Shown here piece after piece: positions 31,261-43,616 of a DNA stretch of 64,000 bases; the first letter of the stretch is position 1, and each line of letters starts with the position of its first letter. The DNA lies in the NCBI GenBank assembly GCA_030052745.1, contig JANBVO010000019.1:558001-622000 (forward strand), read 5' to 3'. Below the pieces are notes generated by a model, which did no database searches, had not been told where the DNA came from, and saw only the letters and a program-made list of their open reading frames with translations. The position numbers and the translations under genes were made by a program. The stretch is from Pleurostoma richardsiae (lineage: Eukaryota; Ascomycota; Sordariomycetes; Calosphaeriales; Pleurostomataceae).

Positions 31261-33924
31261 CTCATGAGGACTGATATGCCAAAATAAACAAACTTGAACC
31301 TGCATATGCTCGGTGAGAGGTGTGATATCTGAACCTTGCATGACTGCTCTGCTGGTATAAGTCGGAAGGGAGCGAGTGCTCATGGATACTTAAAGCCGAT
31401 ATCTGCAAAGGAGAGAAAAATGAGAAAAAGAAAGATCACGGTTTCGCACGGGGTAGAGTTGAACGGGAGTGCCAAAAAGAACCGCCTGGCCATTCTGAGC
31501 GGCCGGAAAAGTCCCATTTTTTCCTCTTGGGGAGCCATTTGATGGGCGTGGGCACGCTGAACGTGGCACACACGCCTAATGGCATTGCGTGGTTCTGATG
31601 GTCCTGCCCCGATGGGATTTTCGGTCCCTTTTTGAACATATAGGGGAAAGGCAAGTGTTGGGATGGAAGCGGTGGCAGCAGACCAGGCAGCCATTTACTG
31701 TTGTTGTTGTCGTGCTGCATCAACAACGACAACGCCTGAGACGCAGAAGGACGACAGTCAATGCACTGAAGGGGATACCCTTTTCACAGTTGTCTACGAA
31801 CACTTGGCACAAGACACATAAGACGGGAATAACAACTTTGATAACGGTTTTGTATGTAGATGTTCAGTAGCTTCTCTGCTGCTGTGGCATACTGTGACAA
31901 CAAACATGCAACTGAGAGTCGAAGGGTGGATGTCGAGATGCTCGATCGAGAGTGTTCATGTAGTTGATTACCTAAGAGGGTAGCTGGCAGCTGGCAGCAG
32001 CGGAGATGGTCCGGGTGCGCCAGCTGGCGGCGTCTCATAGCCACCCATCTTCTTTCTTGCTGAGTGGCCTGGTGTCTCTCTCGTCTAGACTCTCGCAACA
32101 CAGTCGAATGACTGACACGACCACTCGCCCCATGATTCCGTATTACTATACGACACTGTTTCAGTTTCTCGAAGCGCAAAGAAAAAGCTGAAGCTCCTCC
32201 AAGACCCGTTGCCGCCAGCCGTTATTCACGGCCTCCGCGCTAAGCAATCCGCCGCAAGCGCTGGAGGTCGAAAACCAATCACTTCGAGTCCACGGACAAA
32301 GATGAGACCCTGGCTGAGATATCGGCCCACGACCCTACGAGAGATCTGCCGCTCCGACTCCCCAGATCGAGTGCCGTGCGATAGCCAGTATGCCGATATG
32401 CGTATTGCTCTCGTATCGTCTGACTTGCAATGACGGGCGAAGAAGAGGCGATGAAGGTAGTACTTACGGGTTCTCTCCAGATCGGCCATGCCGGGCAAGC
32501 GGGAAGACGGCCACAGGATACCGCAAAGACAGGCACGCAGGCATCGGTGCCGCGAGATTTCAAGCAAACCGGTTTTGCGTGAGTCTGCGAGATGCCAGGT
32601 CCGCGACGATAGTGGCAAGTTGCCTCAGGATCAGCGAAGCGACAGCCCAGCGGCAGCCTGTTTCAGGATAGTCATTGGCCTGGAGCAAGCAGGCTAGTTG
32701 CGCGTGCCCCTGTCAGACTCGCCCAAGCGACTCCAATCGTCGTGCAACGGCCAAAGGAACGCGCCGATCTCTCCCGCCTGTTCCTGCTTCATCCCACATC
32801 TTGGAGAGGCTGTCGAATGGCCAGAACACAGCGGTGTGGTCTCGTGCCAAAGACCCTGGAGGCTGGCGGGCACAGCCACTGCCACACCTTTTCCTTTGAC
32901 TTGCCAATCCTCCAGTACAAACCCCTGTCGCGATGTCGTCAGTTCGCATACAGTCGGTTTGTCGACTCACAGAAGTCTGTGAGTCCAGACTTGGGGATAA
33001 ATGCCATCCAGTCGTGCCCTTCCGGAGGCGAATTTTGAAAAGATGGGCACCATCAATCTATCGCTCCGTCGGTGTCCCCTTGTGCAGTCGCTCAAGCTCA
33101 GTTGTATATCACCTGGCTCCCTCATTCACCGTCGCTGTGAATGGGGACGCTGCTGGTGTGTATATACAATAAGCCATTGTGCAAGACAACAATAGGAGCC
33201 ACAACCACTTCAAGGGCTGCCTCCGGCAACAAACGCCAAAACCACTTGCCGAACAGCCCAGGAAGCGGATAAACGACAATTCGCTAACTGGAATCCTGAA
33301 ATATACGCTGTCGCTCAAGGCCAAGCAAAGGACAGACGCCCAAGATCACAGACAAAGGGGCTAAACTGGCTGACAGGCGCTGAGCGCTTAACGATCCGGC
33401 TCGCGCCTCCTAGAACAACAAAGACCCAGTGTCAGGCCTCTTCGTCGGAGAACTCGAAACAAAGGCTGCGGTTCTATTTTCGATTGGCCTTTGGTCTCAA
33501 GCGTCGAGTTGGCTGGCGAGCGAACTGTCATAAGCCAGGTGTGTGCTGTTCCTCTTTCGCTGGCTTCGCTCACCTCACCCTCTGTTGCATTTCCCATATT
33601 GTGTTATTCCCCATTCACAGAGCTACCTGTTGCTGAAAATTTATTATTGTCACCTTGGTTATGACTGTCTGTGACGAACAATGAAACTTTAATGGGCACA
33701 AGATCCCTTTACCCTTTCACGAGTTTCCTTTGTACCCGATTCTATTCTTCACACCCTTCCTATTGTGTATTGTTCGAGTCCTATCGAGCCATCTCGAGGC
33801 CTAATACACCTAATACCTCACCCCATCCTAGACTCCGAGTCTTTTCTTCCCGTCAACCAAATCTTTTCAAGTAAATATTCATCGGCTGGACTAAGAATCT
33901 TTCCCTAGTCCATCACACGACAAG
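31261..33924. other. Long intergenic region, nothing recognised
   Basis: 2.7 kb between two plus-strand genes. Short frames on both strands lack protein-like composition, start context or splice partners. The last 300 bp are pyrimidine-rich and AT-rich, consistent with the promoter and leader of the PRM1 gene. I found no RNA gene or transposon. Confidence 0.4.
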
Positions 33925-36141
33925 ATGTTCTCAAAAGAGAAAGGAGACACGGCGTTCCCAGCCGTGCCGCCGTCCTTGCATGATTCATCCTTCGAGATGG
34001 ACGAGGTTAAGCGAGCGGCGCAAACGACAACAACCACAGCTCCTCCGGACACAGCTGGCGGCATCACACCCTACTTGGGGCTCCGCGCAAGGCTTTCACA
34101 GATATGGCTGAACCGGTGGACTGTTCTCCTGATCCTGGTCCTGGTCCGGGTCATGATCTCCCTTTCCAGCCTCAACGACGACCTCGATGATGCAAAAGCT
34201 AAGGCACTGTCAGCGTGCACAAAGGTTGAGGACATTGGAAGCGCCATGGCTTCCATGCCCCACTACCTGTCGGTTGGCGTCAACGATCTGGCCGCCGAAG
34301 GCATCTCCAAAGCTGTCAACGGCATGGTGGACATCTTGATGATGATCCTCACCGGGGTGGAGGAACTGATCTTGTTCGTGATCAACATGTATGTCGGCAC
34401 CTACGCGTGCCTGATCGCTGCGTTCATCCACGGCGGGTTGGATGTCGGCATCAGCGCCGTGGACGGCGCCACGAAGGCCATGAACGAGGGCATCACAACC
34501 ATTACCGGCGAGATCACAGACGACATCTCGAAGGTCCAGGACACCATCAACGACGCCTTCGACTCCTTGACCAACGTCGCCAACGCCTTCGGTGGAGATG
34601 TGAGCGCCCCGGTGATCAACATCACTGGACGCCTCAACGACCTGAAGAACATCAAGATTGACGACACGGACTTCGTCGGGGACCTGGTCACTCTCAACAA
34701 GACGATTCCGACCTTTGCCCAGGTCCAGAACCTGACCAGGCAGGCGGTCTCCATTCCCTTCGACTTGGTCAAGCAGATGCTCAACAACTCCTACGCCGGC
34801 TACTCATTCGACAAGTCCATCTTCCCCGTGGCCGAAAAGGAGGCGCTCACTTTCTGCTCTGACAATTCAGTTATCAACGACTTCTTTACAAACCTTTACG
34901 AGATCGCAGCCAAGGCCAAGATCGCCTTCATCGTCGTTCTCGTGGTCCTCGCCGTCTTGGCCTGTGTCGCCATGTCATGGTTCGAGATCAAGAGGTACCG
35001 CAGGCAACAACGCCACGCCCAGATCCTGACCCAGCACGGCTACGACCCCATGGACGTGGTCTACATCGCGTCCCGCCCTGTCACCGCCACCGCCGGCATC
35101 AAGATCGCCTCGCGGTTCTCCGGCAAGCGCCAGCTGCTTGTCCGCTGGTGCATCGCCTACGGAACCTCCCTGCCCGCCCTGTTCGTGCTCTCCCTCGCAC
35201 TGGCGGGTTTCTTCTCCTGCTTCTGCCAGTGGATCGTGCTGCGGGCCATCCAGAACGAGGCGCCCGCGCTGGCGAGCCAGGTGGGCGACTTCGCCGAGGA
35301 GGTTGTCACGACGCTGCAGAGCGTGTCGCAGCGGTGGGCCAACGGCGCCAACTCGGTGGTGACCAACTTCAACGACGAGATCAACGACGACGTGCTGGGG
35401 TACGTGACCAACGCCACGACGGCCGTCAACGACACGCTCAACACCTTCGACGCGGAGATGAGCAAGGCGCTCGACGACGTCTTCAACGGGACGGTGCTGG
35501 AGCAGCCCGTCCGCGACGTGGTGGCCTGCCTGATCGGCAACAAGATCGACGCCGTGCAGGAGGGCCTGACCTGGGTGCACGACAACGCGCACGTCAGCTT
35601 CCCGCTGTTCCCCAACGACACCTTCTCGGTCGGCGCGAACGAGTCCATCACCAGCGACAAGGAGCTGACCTCGTTCCTGGCCAGCCCCAGCTCCGTCACC
35701 ACCGACGAGATCACCGGCGCGGTCGACCACGTCGTCGAGGCCATGCGCCACGGCATCGTCCAGGAGGCGCTCATCTCCACGGGCCTGCTGCTCGTGTACG
35801 TCATCGTCGTGCTTATCGGCGTGGTCCGAGCCCTGGCCGGGATGGCGGGCCGCGACCGCACGCGCGGCGAGGGCGGCCAGCGCTTCTACTACACGGGCGA
35901 CGGGCGCGCGCCGCTCACGCCGAGGCACTCGCCCACCGCGTCGTCGTCCGCGGCGGCGGCGCGATTCCCTGACTTCGGGATCACGGCGCCCGAGACGGCG
36001 CTAGAAGACGACTACAGGGTGCGGGCTGAGAGGGACGGGAAGATCGCGCACGCGATGGCGGTGCCGGTGTCGACGGGCCTGCGCAGTCCGGGTCACTGGC
36101 GGAAGAGCTCACATGGCTACGTCGAGGGCGAGGACAGGTGA
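33925..36141 (+). CDS. PRM1: Plasma membrane fusion protein PRM1
   Basis: A single-exon protein of 738 residues with the PRM1 plan: a polar N-terminus, then membrane segments near residues 65-80, 133-170, 332-355, 413-437 and 617-640, separated by two large extracellular loops rich in N-glycosylation sites and heptad-like helices. The motif 'WLNRWTVLLILVLVRVMISL' and the conserved 'LSACTKVEDIGSAMASMPHY' stretch, with its loop cysteine, are typical. PRM1 acts at the plasma membrane to promote fusion of mating or vegetative cells. The last 90 residues are cytosolic, basic and Ser/Pro-rich. Confidence 0.9.
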   Translation: MFSKEKGDTAFPAVPPSLHDSSFEMDEVKRAAQTTTTTAPPDTAGGITPYLGLRARLSQIWLNRWTVLLILVLVRVMISLSSLNDDLDDAKAKALSACTKVEDIGSAMASMPHYLSVGVNDLAAEGISKAVNGMVDILMMILTGVEELILFVINMYVGTYACLIAAFIHGGLDVGISAVDGATKAMNEGITTITGEITDDISKVQDTINDAFDSLTNVANAFGGDVSAPVINITGRLNDLKNIKIDDTDFVGDLVTLNKTIPTFAQVQNLTRQAVSIPFDLVKQMLNNSYAGYSFDKSIFPVAEKEALTFCSDNSVINDFFTNLYEIAAKAKIAFIVVLVVLAVLACVAMSWFEIKRYRRQQRHAQILTQHGYDPMDVVYIASRPVTATAGIKIASRFSGKRQLLVRWCIAYGTSLPALFVLSLALAGFFSCFCQWIVLRAIQNEAPALASQVGDFAEEVVTTLQSVSQRWANGANSVVTNFNDEINDDVLGYVTNATTAVNDTLNTFDAEMSKALDDVFNGTVLEQPVRDVVACLIGNKIDAVQEGLTWVHDNAHVSFPLFPNDTFSVGANESITSDKELTSFLASPSSVTTDEITGAVDHVVEAMRHGIVQEALISTGLLLVYVIVVLIGVVRALAGMAGRDRTRGEGGQRFYYTGDGRAPLTPRHSPTASSSAAAARFPDFGITAPETALEDDYRVRAERDGKIAHAMAVPVSTGLRSPGHWRKSSHGYVEGEDR

Positions 36142-37121
36142 GCCCTTCGCTCGTCGCTGGTCGGCGAGCTCTTCTCCTTTCGTCACCTGGGCATGGTTGG
36201 GGCATAGAGAGGGGCTGAGTGGCGTTTGTGGCACTTATCCTCATTTCACTTTGATCTTGATACCTCGCGGTGGATAATGTTTGTTGGGTCATCACCACCG
36301 GCAGACCACCTGACGCTTTAGCGGACGAGCAGGCACAGCTAAGACTGTTTGTCACTCTCTCCAAATACTTCTCCGGTATTGGACTTGCATTCTATCAAGC
36401 TTTGTTCACTTCCCGACGGTCCTTTTCGAAACAAGGCACATCCTAGAAGAGCCAGCATTGTCGCCTCTGGGAAGGGACTGCTGGATTCTCGTCGCCAGGC
36501 AATTGAGATTGCATCTACGCTTCATGGCTTTCCATGCATTGACTAGATACCTACCGGCAGCGCAGTCCGTATCAGGACTGAGAGGGACGTGGACAAACGG
36601 AAGGAAAGAGAAGAGAGGATGACGAGAATGATGATGACTCCGGTAATTAGGCAGTCTAAGAAGTCAATACAGTGCTTGGCTGCGATTGTTGGCTTGTCCT
36701 CTTTTCTCCCCAGTGACTGCGTAGTAGATCGATTACCTTGATGAGTGCATTGATTGGCATCTTCACCAGGGGCAAACAGAGCAAAACAGCAAAGAAGAGC
36801 AGCCCCACAAGTATAACCACTCTAGTATAGTATAATTGATAATTAAGTTAATTGGTTCCTATTCAAGCCCGAAAAAAGTGGTGGCGACGGTGACGGAGGC
36901 GCTTTGGCGTTGGAGAGATTTTGGAGGGGCTCTCGACTCGCCCTCCGAATGCGGGGCCGGATATGGCTGTAGTTGCTGTAGGAGTCATAAAATTGTGACT
37001 CCCATACTGTTTGTTAGCAACACCCGCTCTCGACCTCTACGGCCTCGCTTTGTCCTCACAAACCCCCCATTTCCCCTTGGATATCGAGTCCCTATAGAGT
37101 CAATTGCATCCCGACGGCAAC
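36142..37121. promoter_or_regulatory. Tryptophan synthase promoter with near-consensus CPC1/Gcn4 sites
   Basis: 980 bp. GGAGTCA at 36981-36987 and TGACTCC at 36996-37002 form a perfect inverted repeat; each differs by one base from the TGA(C/G)TCA site of the cross-pathway control activator CPC1/Gcn4. AGAGTCA at about 37096 is another one-mismatch copy. They lie 20-140 bp before the start codon, and N. crassa trp-3 is known to be under cpc-1 control. Confidence 0.5.
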
Positions 37122-39747
37122 ATGGAAGGCCTCAAGCAGACATTCCGGCGATGCAAGGCCGAGAACCGGGTAAGTTCCCCCGTCTGCGCTGCCCCGCCAC
37201 GCCGCTTCTCCTGCATTGCGAGCTGCTCGCTGCCCCCCTGAGCGACACATTGAAGATACAAGACTGACGATGCATTCTCTCGCTACAGTCCGCGCTGGTC
37301 ACCTACGTGACGGCCGGGTTCCCCAAGCCCGAGGACACGCCCAACATCCTGCTGGCCATGGAGAAGGGCGGAGCTGGTATGAGTTTCCCGCCGCCACCCA
37401 CGGCCACAACCACCCGCTGCGCAGGCGCATTACTGACTTGTGCCTCCCTCCAGACGTCATCGAGCTCGGCGTGCCCTTCACAGACCCGATCGCAGACGGC
37501 CCGACCATCCAGACCTCCAATACCGTAAGCCGGCTGGCCCCCGCCGCCACTGCCAACCCCCCGCTGACCATATCCAGGTCGCGCTACACAACGGCGTCAC
37601 GATGGAGACGACGCTCCAGATGGTGCGCGAGGCGCGGAAACAGGGGCTCAAGGCGCCCATCCTGCTAATGGGCTACTACAACCCTCTGCTCAGCTACGGC
37701 GAGGAGCGGCTGCTGCGCGACTGCAAGGAGGCCGGCGTCAACGGCTTCATCGTCGTCGACCTGCCCCCGGAGGAGGCCGTCTCCTTCCGGAAGTTCTGCA
37801 CCAAGGGAGGGTGAGTCATTCCCAGGACCCCTATCCCCTTATCTCCCTGCTCAGATCATCCCCCTGTACTCCCTATCAGCACTAGTTGTTCGGGATCCGC
37901 GGGGTGTTCCAAAGATGCTCTGGTCGGGCATATGTGCTGACGAAGCTCCCACGCTGCCAGGCTCTCCTACGTCCCCCTTATCGCGCCGTCCACATCCGAG
38001 AACCGCATGCGCCTCCTCTGCCAGCTGGCCGACTCCTTCATCTATGTCGTGTCCCGTATGGGCGTCACCGGCGCCTTGGGCACCATGAACGCGAACCTGC
38101 CCAACCTGCTCGCCCGCATCAAGAAGCACTCAGGCGACAAGCCGCTGGCCGTCGGCTTCGGCGTCTCGACGCACGACCACTTCAAGAGCGTGGCCCAGAT
38201 CGCCGACGGCGTGGTCGTCGGCAGCATGATCGTCACGACCCTGCAGAAGGCCGCGCCCGGCGAGGGCGCCAAGGCTGTCCAGGAGTACTGCTCGTACCTG
38301 TGCGGCCGGACGCCGAACCAGTCGACCGCGCGGGAGGTCGGCGTCGTCGAGGCGCTGTCCGCGGCTCGGGAGCCCAATGGCGAGGCGACTGTCAGTGCGG
38401 TGGTCGCGGACGACGGCAAGGTCGTCGGCGGCACCGACGACGCGCTGGTGGCGGAGCTGGCCGCCCTGCACGGCAAGATCCCCGAGCGGTTCGGCGAGTT
38501 CGGCGGCCAGTACGTGCCCGAGTCGCTGATGGACTGCCTGCAGGAGCTCGAGGAGGGCTTCAACCAGATCAAGGACGATCCAGCCTTCTGGGAGGAGTAT
38601 CGCTCGTACTACCCATACATGGGCCGCCCCGGCCACCTGCACATCGCCGACCGGCTGACCAAGTATGCCGGTGGCGCTACCATCTGGTTGAAGCGGGAGG
38701 ACCTCAACCACACCGGCAGCCACAAGATCAACAACGCTCTTGGTCAGCTGCTGCTCGCGCGGCGGTTGGGCAAGACTAAGATCATCGCCGAGACCGGCGC
38801 TGGCCAGCACGGTGTCGCGACGGCGACGGTGTGCGCCAAGTTCGGCATGGAGTGCACGGTTTACATGGGTGCTGTAAGTGACTGCATTTCACCGTTCTAC
38901 GTTCTTTTCTTCTCGTCCGAAAGCTTGCTAATTCCCGCCACAGGAGGATGTTCGTAGACAGGCCCTCAACGTCTTCCGCATGAAGCTCTTGGGCGCCAAG
39001 GTCGTCGCCGTCGAGGCCGGCAGCCGCACCCTCCGCGACGCCGTCAACGAGGCCATGCGCGCCTGGGTCGTCAACCTCGACGACACGCACTACATCATCG
39101 GCTCTGCCATCGGCCCGCACCCCTTCCCCACCATCGTGCGGACCTTCCAGTCGGTCATCGGCAACGAGACCAAGGCGCAGATGCTCGAGAAGCGGGGCAA
39201 GCTGCCCGACGCGGTCGTCGCCTGCGTGGGCGGCGGCAGCAACGCCGTGGGCATGTTCTACCCTTTCGCCAACGACCCGTCGGTCAAGCTGCTGGGCGTG
39301 GAGGCCGGCGGCGACGGCATCGAGACGCACCGGCACTCGGCGACGCTGTCGGCCGGCACGCGGGGTGTGCTGCACGGCGTGCGCACGTACATCCTGCAGG
39401 ACGAGCACGGGCAGATCCAGGACACGCACTCGGTGTCGGCGGGCCTGGACTACCCGGGCGTGGGGCCGGAGCTGGCGCAGTGGAAGGACAACCAGCGGGC
39501 CAAGTTCGTGGTCGCCACGGACGCGCAGGCGTTCCAGGGCTTCCGGCTCATGAGCGAGCTGGAGGGCATCATCCCGGCGCTGGAGTCGGCGCACGGCATC
39601 TACGGCGCACTCGAGCTGGCCAAGACGATGACGCCCGACCAGGACATCGTCATCTGCCTGAGCGGCCGGGGCGACAAGGACGTGCAGAGCGTGGCGGACG
39701 AGCTGCCGAAGCTGGGTCCCCAGATCGGGTGGGACCTGCGGTTTTGA
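37122..39747 (+). CDS. trp-3: Bifunctional tryptophan synthase (alpha-beta fusion)
   Basis: Six exons are inferred: 37122-37169, 37289-37376, 37454-37524, 37578-37810, 37961-38873 and 38944-39747, giving 718 residues. The alpha part (about 1-262) has '[19 protein letters not shown]', with the catalytic Glu and Asp, and '[11 protein letters not shown]'. A linker of about 55 residues leads to the beta part (from about 318), where '[10 protein letters not shown]' holds the PLP lysine (about residue 402) and '[12 protein letters not shown]' binds the cofactor phosphate. The enzyme turns indole-3-glycerol phosphate and serine into tryptophan, channelling indole between domains. The fused form is normal for fungi (TRP5 in yeast, trp-3 in Neurospora). 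All key residues are present. Confidence 0.96.
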
Positions 39748-39988
39748 AAAGAGCTGTGACTAGAAAAGTTTCTGTCGCTCATCCAGGACATCTAGAGTTC
39801 GTGTGTTGTATGTAGCTTGAGAAGAAAAGTCCCTTCGACAAGGAGTTGGAGGGTTTGATAGAATAAAGTATATGCTACAGTTTTGGCAGCCTGTCACTCA
39901 GGCCATGGTTCCCTCTTCTTCGTAAATATGATACAGACAATATCTCCTTGTTATGTGCCATCGCGATATCTTGACGTCTCCTTGTGGT

Positions 39989-40765
39989 TCATACCCTCGG
40001 TCTCGGCTCCTCTCTCATGAACCCATCCTCCTCCGGCAGGGCATCCTCCCCGATCGCGAACTCGATCTCCTGGTCGAGCATCTTCTGCGTCTCCTCCATC
40101 AGCCCCTTCTCCGTCAAGCCCAGCGCCGCTAGCTCCGCCAGGCCCGCCCCGGCCGCGTCCGCCTCCCCGGCAGGCGGCAGGCCCATCGCCTCCCTCTCCC
40201 GGCGGAACCGCTCGCGCACCGCCTCGGTCTGCATGACCCTCCACCTCAGCTTCCAGCCCCAGGGCCCCAGCTCCCGCAGCCGCGCCGCCTTGCCGCCGAG
40301 CAGGTACTCGTCGAGCCCGCCGGCCTTGTCCAGCGTGCGCAGCACGCGGGTGGTGACGCGGGTCTGCACGAAGCAGCCCAGCGACGCGGACCACAGGCGC
40401 TTGCGGTGCACGTTGGGCCGCCACTTGCGGCGGGTCTTGATCTCGTTGCGCTCGGACACGCGGTTGCCGAAGCGCAGGCGCGCGGCGCCGTATAGGCCGC
40501 TGTTGGACTGCTTGTACACGCGCCGCGGGCCGAAGGGGTACTCGGGGATCCAGGGCGTCTTCTGGGCCGGCTTGGGGATGGGCGCCGGGCCGGCCTGGGG
40601 CTGCACCGGTCGGCCCTGCGCGGGGTAGCCGGTGCGTAGGAGGGAGCTGGTGGTGCTGAGGAGGCGGGAGGCGGCGTGGCACTGTGGTGAGGAGAGGAGT
40701 GTGGTGGTGTTGGCGAGGGCGTTGCCGCACCGGACGGCGGCGGTGCGTGGTATTGATGGGGGCAT
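39989..40765 (-). CDS. mrpl24: Mitochondrial large-subunit ribosomal protein bL28m (MRPL24)
   Basis: A single-exon protein of 258 residues. After a basic mitochondrial presequence ('RLLSTTSSLLRTGYPAQG') the bL28 core reads 'GLYGAARLRFGNRVSERNEIKTRRKWRPNVHRK' in pieces, with 'TRVLRTLDKAGGLDEYLLG' behind it, matching yeast Mrpl24 and fungal homologues. It is a structural component of the mitochondrial 54S subunit. The last 70 residues are an acidic fungal extension. It shares a 361 bp promoter with the divergent gene at 41127. Confidence 0.9.
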   Translation of the reverse strand: MPPSIPRTAAVRCGNALANTTTLLSSPQCHAASRLLSTTSSLLRTGYPAQGRPVQPQAGPAPIPKPAQKTPWIPEYPFGPRRVYKQSNSGLYGAARLRFGNRVSERNEIKTRRKWRPNVHRKRLWSASLGCFVQTRVTTRVLRTLDKAGGLDEYLLGGKAARLRELGPWGWKLRWRVMQTEAVRERFRREREAMGLPPAGEADAAGAGLAELAALGLTEKGLMEETQKMLDQEIEFAIGEDALPEEDGFMREEPRPRV

Positions 40766-41126
40766 TTTCGAGCGACTGTGATGACAGTTTGGTGGTTGAC
40801 CTCGGCTCTTCTATAGATCTGGCATCGGCGTTGCTTATTTGGCCGCACCCCGTTCAATTGGCCTTTCGGTTGGCGCAGTGGTTGTCGAAGCTGCTGGTGA
40901 TGGAGCTCTCATGGAAATTTCGCTGCCTCGGGATGCTCCGCACTGGCAAACCGTTGCTTGACCGAGTCACGTGCACGGTCTGGTGACACCGCGTTCATCA
41001 CCCTGGGCAGTGAGAGCGAGCGATGGAAGTGTATCCAACTCATCGTATTTACCAGGCATTCTCACAGCGTCTACGAAAATAGGCATTTTCTAGAAGTCCA
41101 GTGCAAATATCTAAGACCTGGCTACT

Positions 41127-42212
41127 ATGCTTCCTCCGGTCGACAAAGCAGTGCTCCAGAACAACCCGCAGTTCGCGGCCCTCTACAACACGCTAACCAC
41201 GGTCATCTTGAACCCCGACGGCTCGACGAAGCATGATCCGGCAAGCAAGGAGAGGGAGGCTACTCGGAAGGTCTGTTTACAACCGATTCAATTTACAAGA
41301 TTTCACTGCTGACGATCACTCTAGAAGCTCGAGGAGCACCGCCTAACAGCGGCGAGGCACCACCTCCTCACACAGGCCATCTCGTCAGCAGTCCCGCCAG
41401 AGCCCAAAGCTCACCCACGACGGGCGACGCGGCCAGGCAGTTCAGAGCAGAGCCCACAGCTTCCAGAACCACTGCTGGACCTGCTCCTCCTCCTCCCGCC
41501 GCTCCTATCCGGCGAGCAGCAGCTCTCCGCGGAAGACACCAGACTGCTCCTCTCCAACCCGCCCTTCTCCGAGCTGCCGGCTCTGCTCCCGGACCTTGCC
41601 GCCCTCGTCTCAGAAAACCTTCACTCCTCCGCCGTGCTCCTCGCCCGGCTCGCCAACCCGACCACCAACCCCTCCTTCATCCACCGCACCCTGCCCACCC
41701 TGCCGGAGCAGCTCCGCGCCCTGCGGTCCCGCATCGAGGCGGAGAGGGCCGCCCTCCGCTCCGCGCGCCTCGCGGCCGCCGGCTCCCTGGCCGACCTCCT
41801 GCAGAAGCACACCCGCGCGCTGACGCTGCTGGTCCGCGCCCTGGAGGCCAAGCACGGCGGGGTCGCCCGCTCGCTGGAGCTGCGCGCCGCCGAGGTGGCG
41901 CTCGAGGCCCGCCGCGGCGAGGCGGACTGCGGCGCCGCGCTGCGGGACGCCAGGGAGGCGGTGTACACGCCCGAGGCGCGGGAGGCGCTGGGCGGGTACG
42001 CGGCCCACCTGCGCGACTGCCAGGTGCGGCTGCGCGAGGCGGTGCGGGCGCTGCGGGCGGAGCTGGGGGAGTACGGGGTCGCGGTGGAGGGGGAGGGACC
42101 CGGGGACGAGGCGAAGGAGAGGACGATGCGGGAGATGGCGCGGGTGCACCGCGAGATGGGGAGACAGATGGACGAGGTGAAGGCGGACCTGGAGAGGCTG
42201 GGTAGAGGGTGA
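41127..42212 (+). CDS. Probable augmin complex subunit, HAUS4-like
   Basis: Two exons, 41127-41270 and 41325-42212, give 343 residues. The start 'VLQNNPQFAALYNTLTTVIL' parallels the 'L-x-NP-x-F-x-x-L' opening of HAUS4, and the second half is almost wholly alpha-helical coiled coil rich in Leu, Ala, Arg and Glu, ending in 'MGRQMDEVKADLERLGR'. Augmin recruits gamma-tubulin to existing spindle microtubules. The assignment rests on the N-terminal pattern, length and coiled-coil plan and is moderate; another coiled-coil cytoskeletal protein is possible. GC-rich codon use is high, above 70 percent in exon 2. Confidence 0.5.
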
Positions 42213-43616
42213 AAAAGCGAGGTGCCTGCTCTAGCTGTGAAGGACATTCTCCTATCTAGTTGGGAATCTTGGGGAGAGATACGGTCAGGGGCACAAGATG
42301 GGAGTCTACGTGACACCCTTGCTTGAATGGGCATGCTTTACAGCAAAATGGAGTAGAGGCAAGACGGACGACCGATTTGCTTCCTTGTATGACAGACGCA
42401 TCACTTCATGGTCTACACATGGAGAAAAGCGTCAAGTGAGATTTCTCCAGACTTAGTAAGATAGTAATTAGGTGCACCGAGCTGTCTGGCAACCACAGAA
42501 GTCACAGATATCAACACCATCAAGAGTAGAGCTCGCAAGGCGTGCCGAGGCACTCCATTCTGAACTTAACAGACTACCAAGCACCTGTCACCAGTGCCAG
42601 GCTTCACATGTCGCCCATCAGGACGTCCACCCCGTCGTTGGAGGCATCCCTCCGCATATACATGATGATAACCTCCCAACCCGACGGGCTCGGCACCACT
42701 GAATCAGCCCGGCCCGGGTGCGCCGCCTCCGCGTCATATCTTCGTGCAACTTGATTGTATCGTCCAAAGCAGCCCAGAAACGATCCCCAACTCCTCGCTG
42801 TACAGCAGAAGGCAAATCACTCCGAGGATCACTGATCTATCGGCCGTCCAACTCGCATGTCCAGTGCCCCAAGCCTTCCGGCTCTCAGTCGTATTACCGG
42901 CCTGAGAGCTCGAAGGCAGAGGACAAGAAAGCGAGTGTGAAGCAAAGGCTGATACTCCTCGCGGAGCACCCTGCCACCAAACCGCTCCTTTTCCGAGCTC
43001 CGTTTTGTTTAGCATCCCGTTCGCCGCCTTCTTGTGCTCTTCGCCGTTTTCAACGTTGTCAACGTGTCGGGTTATATGTACAAAAAGACGACCAGCCGGC
43101 TACATCCCTATTTCCCCGCATATTTGCAAAGGCACTGAGAGCCAAAGGGAGAATAGGGGCGGGCTGGTCAAACGTATCCCCCCACCGACTTGAGCGAACA
43201 AGATAATGAGGAAGAAAGAGGCAGAGCCAACTCCCAAAAGCAGACTAGGGAACTGTTTAAACAGAGAAAGGAGAAGAAAGCTGAAGGTGGAGGATACAGC
43301 AAGGAGAAGAGAGCCAGCAGGAGCCACGTTGCCAGAATGGGAGAGTCGATCACCATTTCTGATGCGTCGACCGCGTCATCGCCAACATTCTGCATTGAGG
43401 ATGAATCGAGCCGTGTAGCACAGACGAAATCCCAGTGCAGGGCTTTCGTCCGTATTGAAACGAAGAGTCTAGTAAGAATGTCACAGGGTCGTAAAGAAGC
43501 CAAAGACACACTCGCTCGTCTTTTTTTGTTGGTCTTTTCGTGCGTTTTTCGTGTCATGTACCGTCATTCAAGCGAAAAATGCACAGCGAATGAAGGGTGG
43601 GGAGAATGGCTGAGGC
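42213..43616. other. Convergent intergenic region, nothing recognised
   Basis: 1.4 kb between the stop codons of two convergent genes. It must contain both 3' untranslated regions. Short frames on both strands do not look coding. Confidence 0.4.

Noticed and set aside
34975-35972. Long frames on both strands over the PRM1 C-terminal half
   Set aside because: Both are shadows caused by high third-position GC in the real gene.
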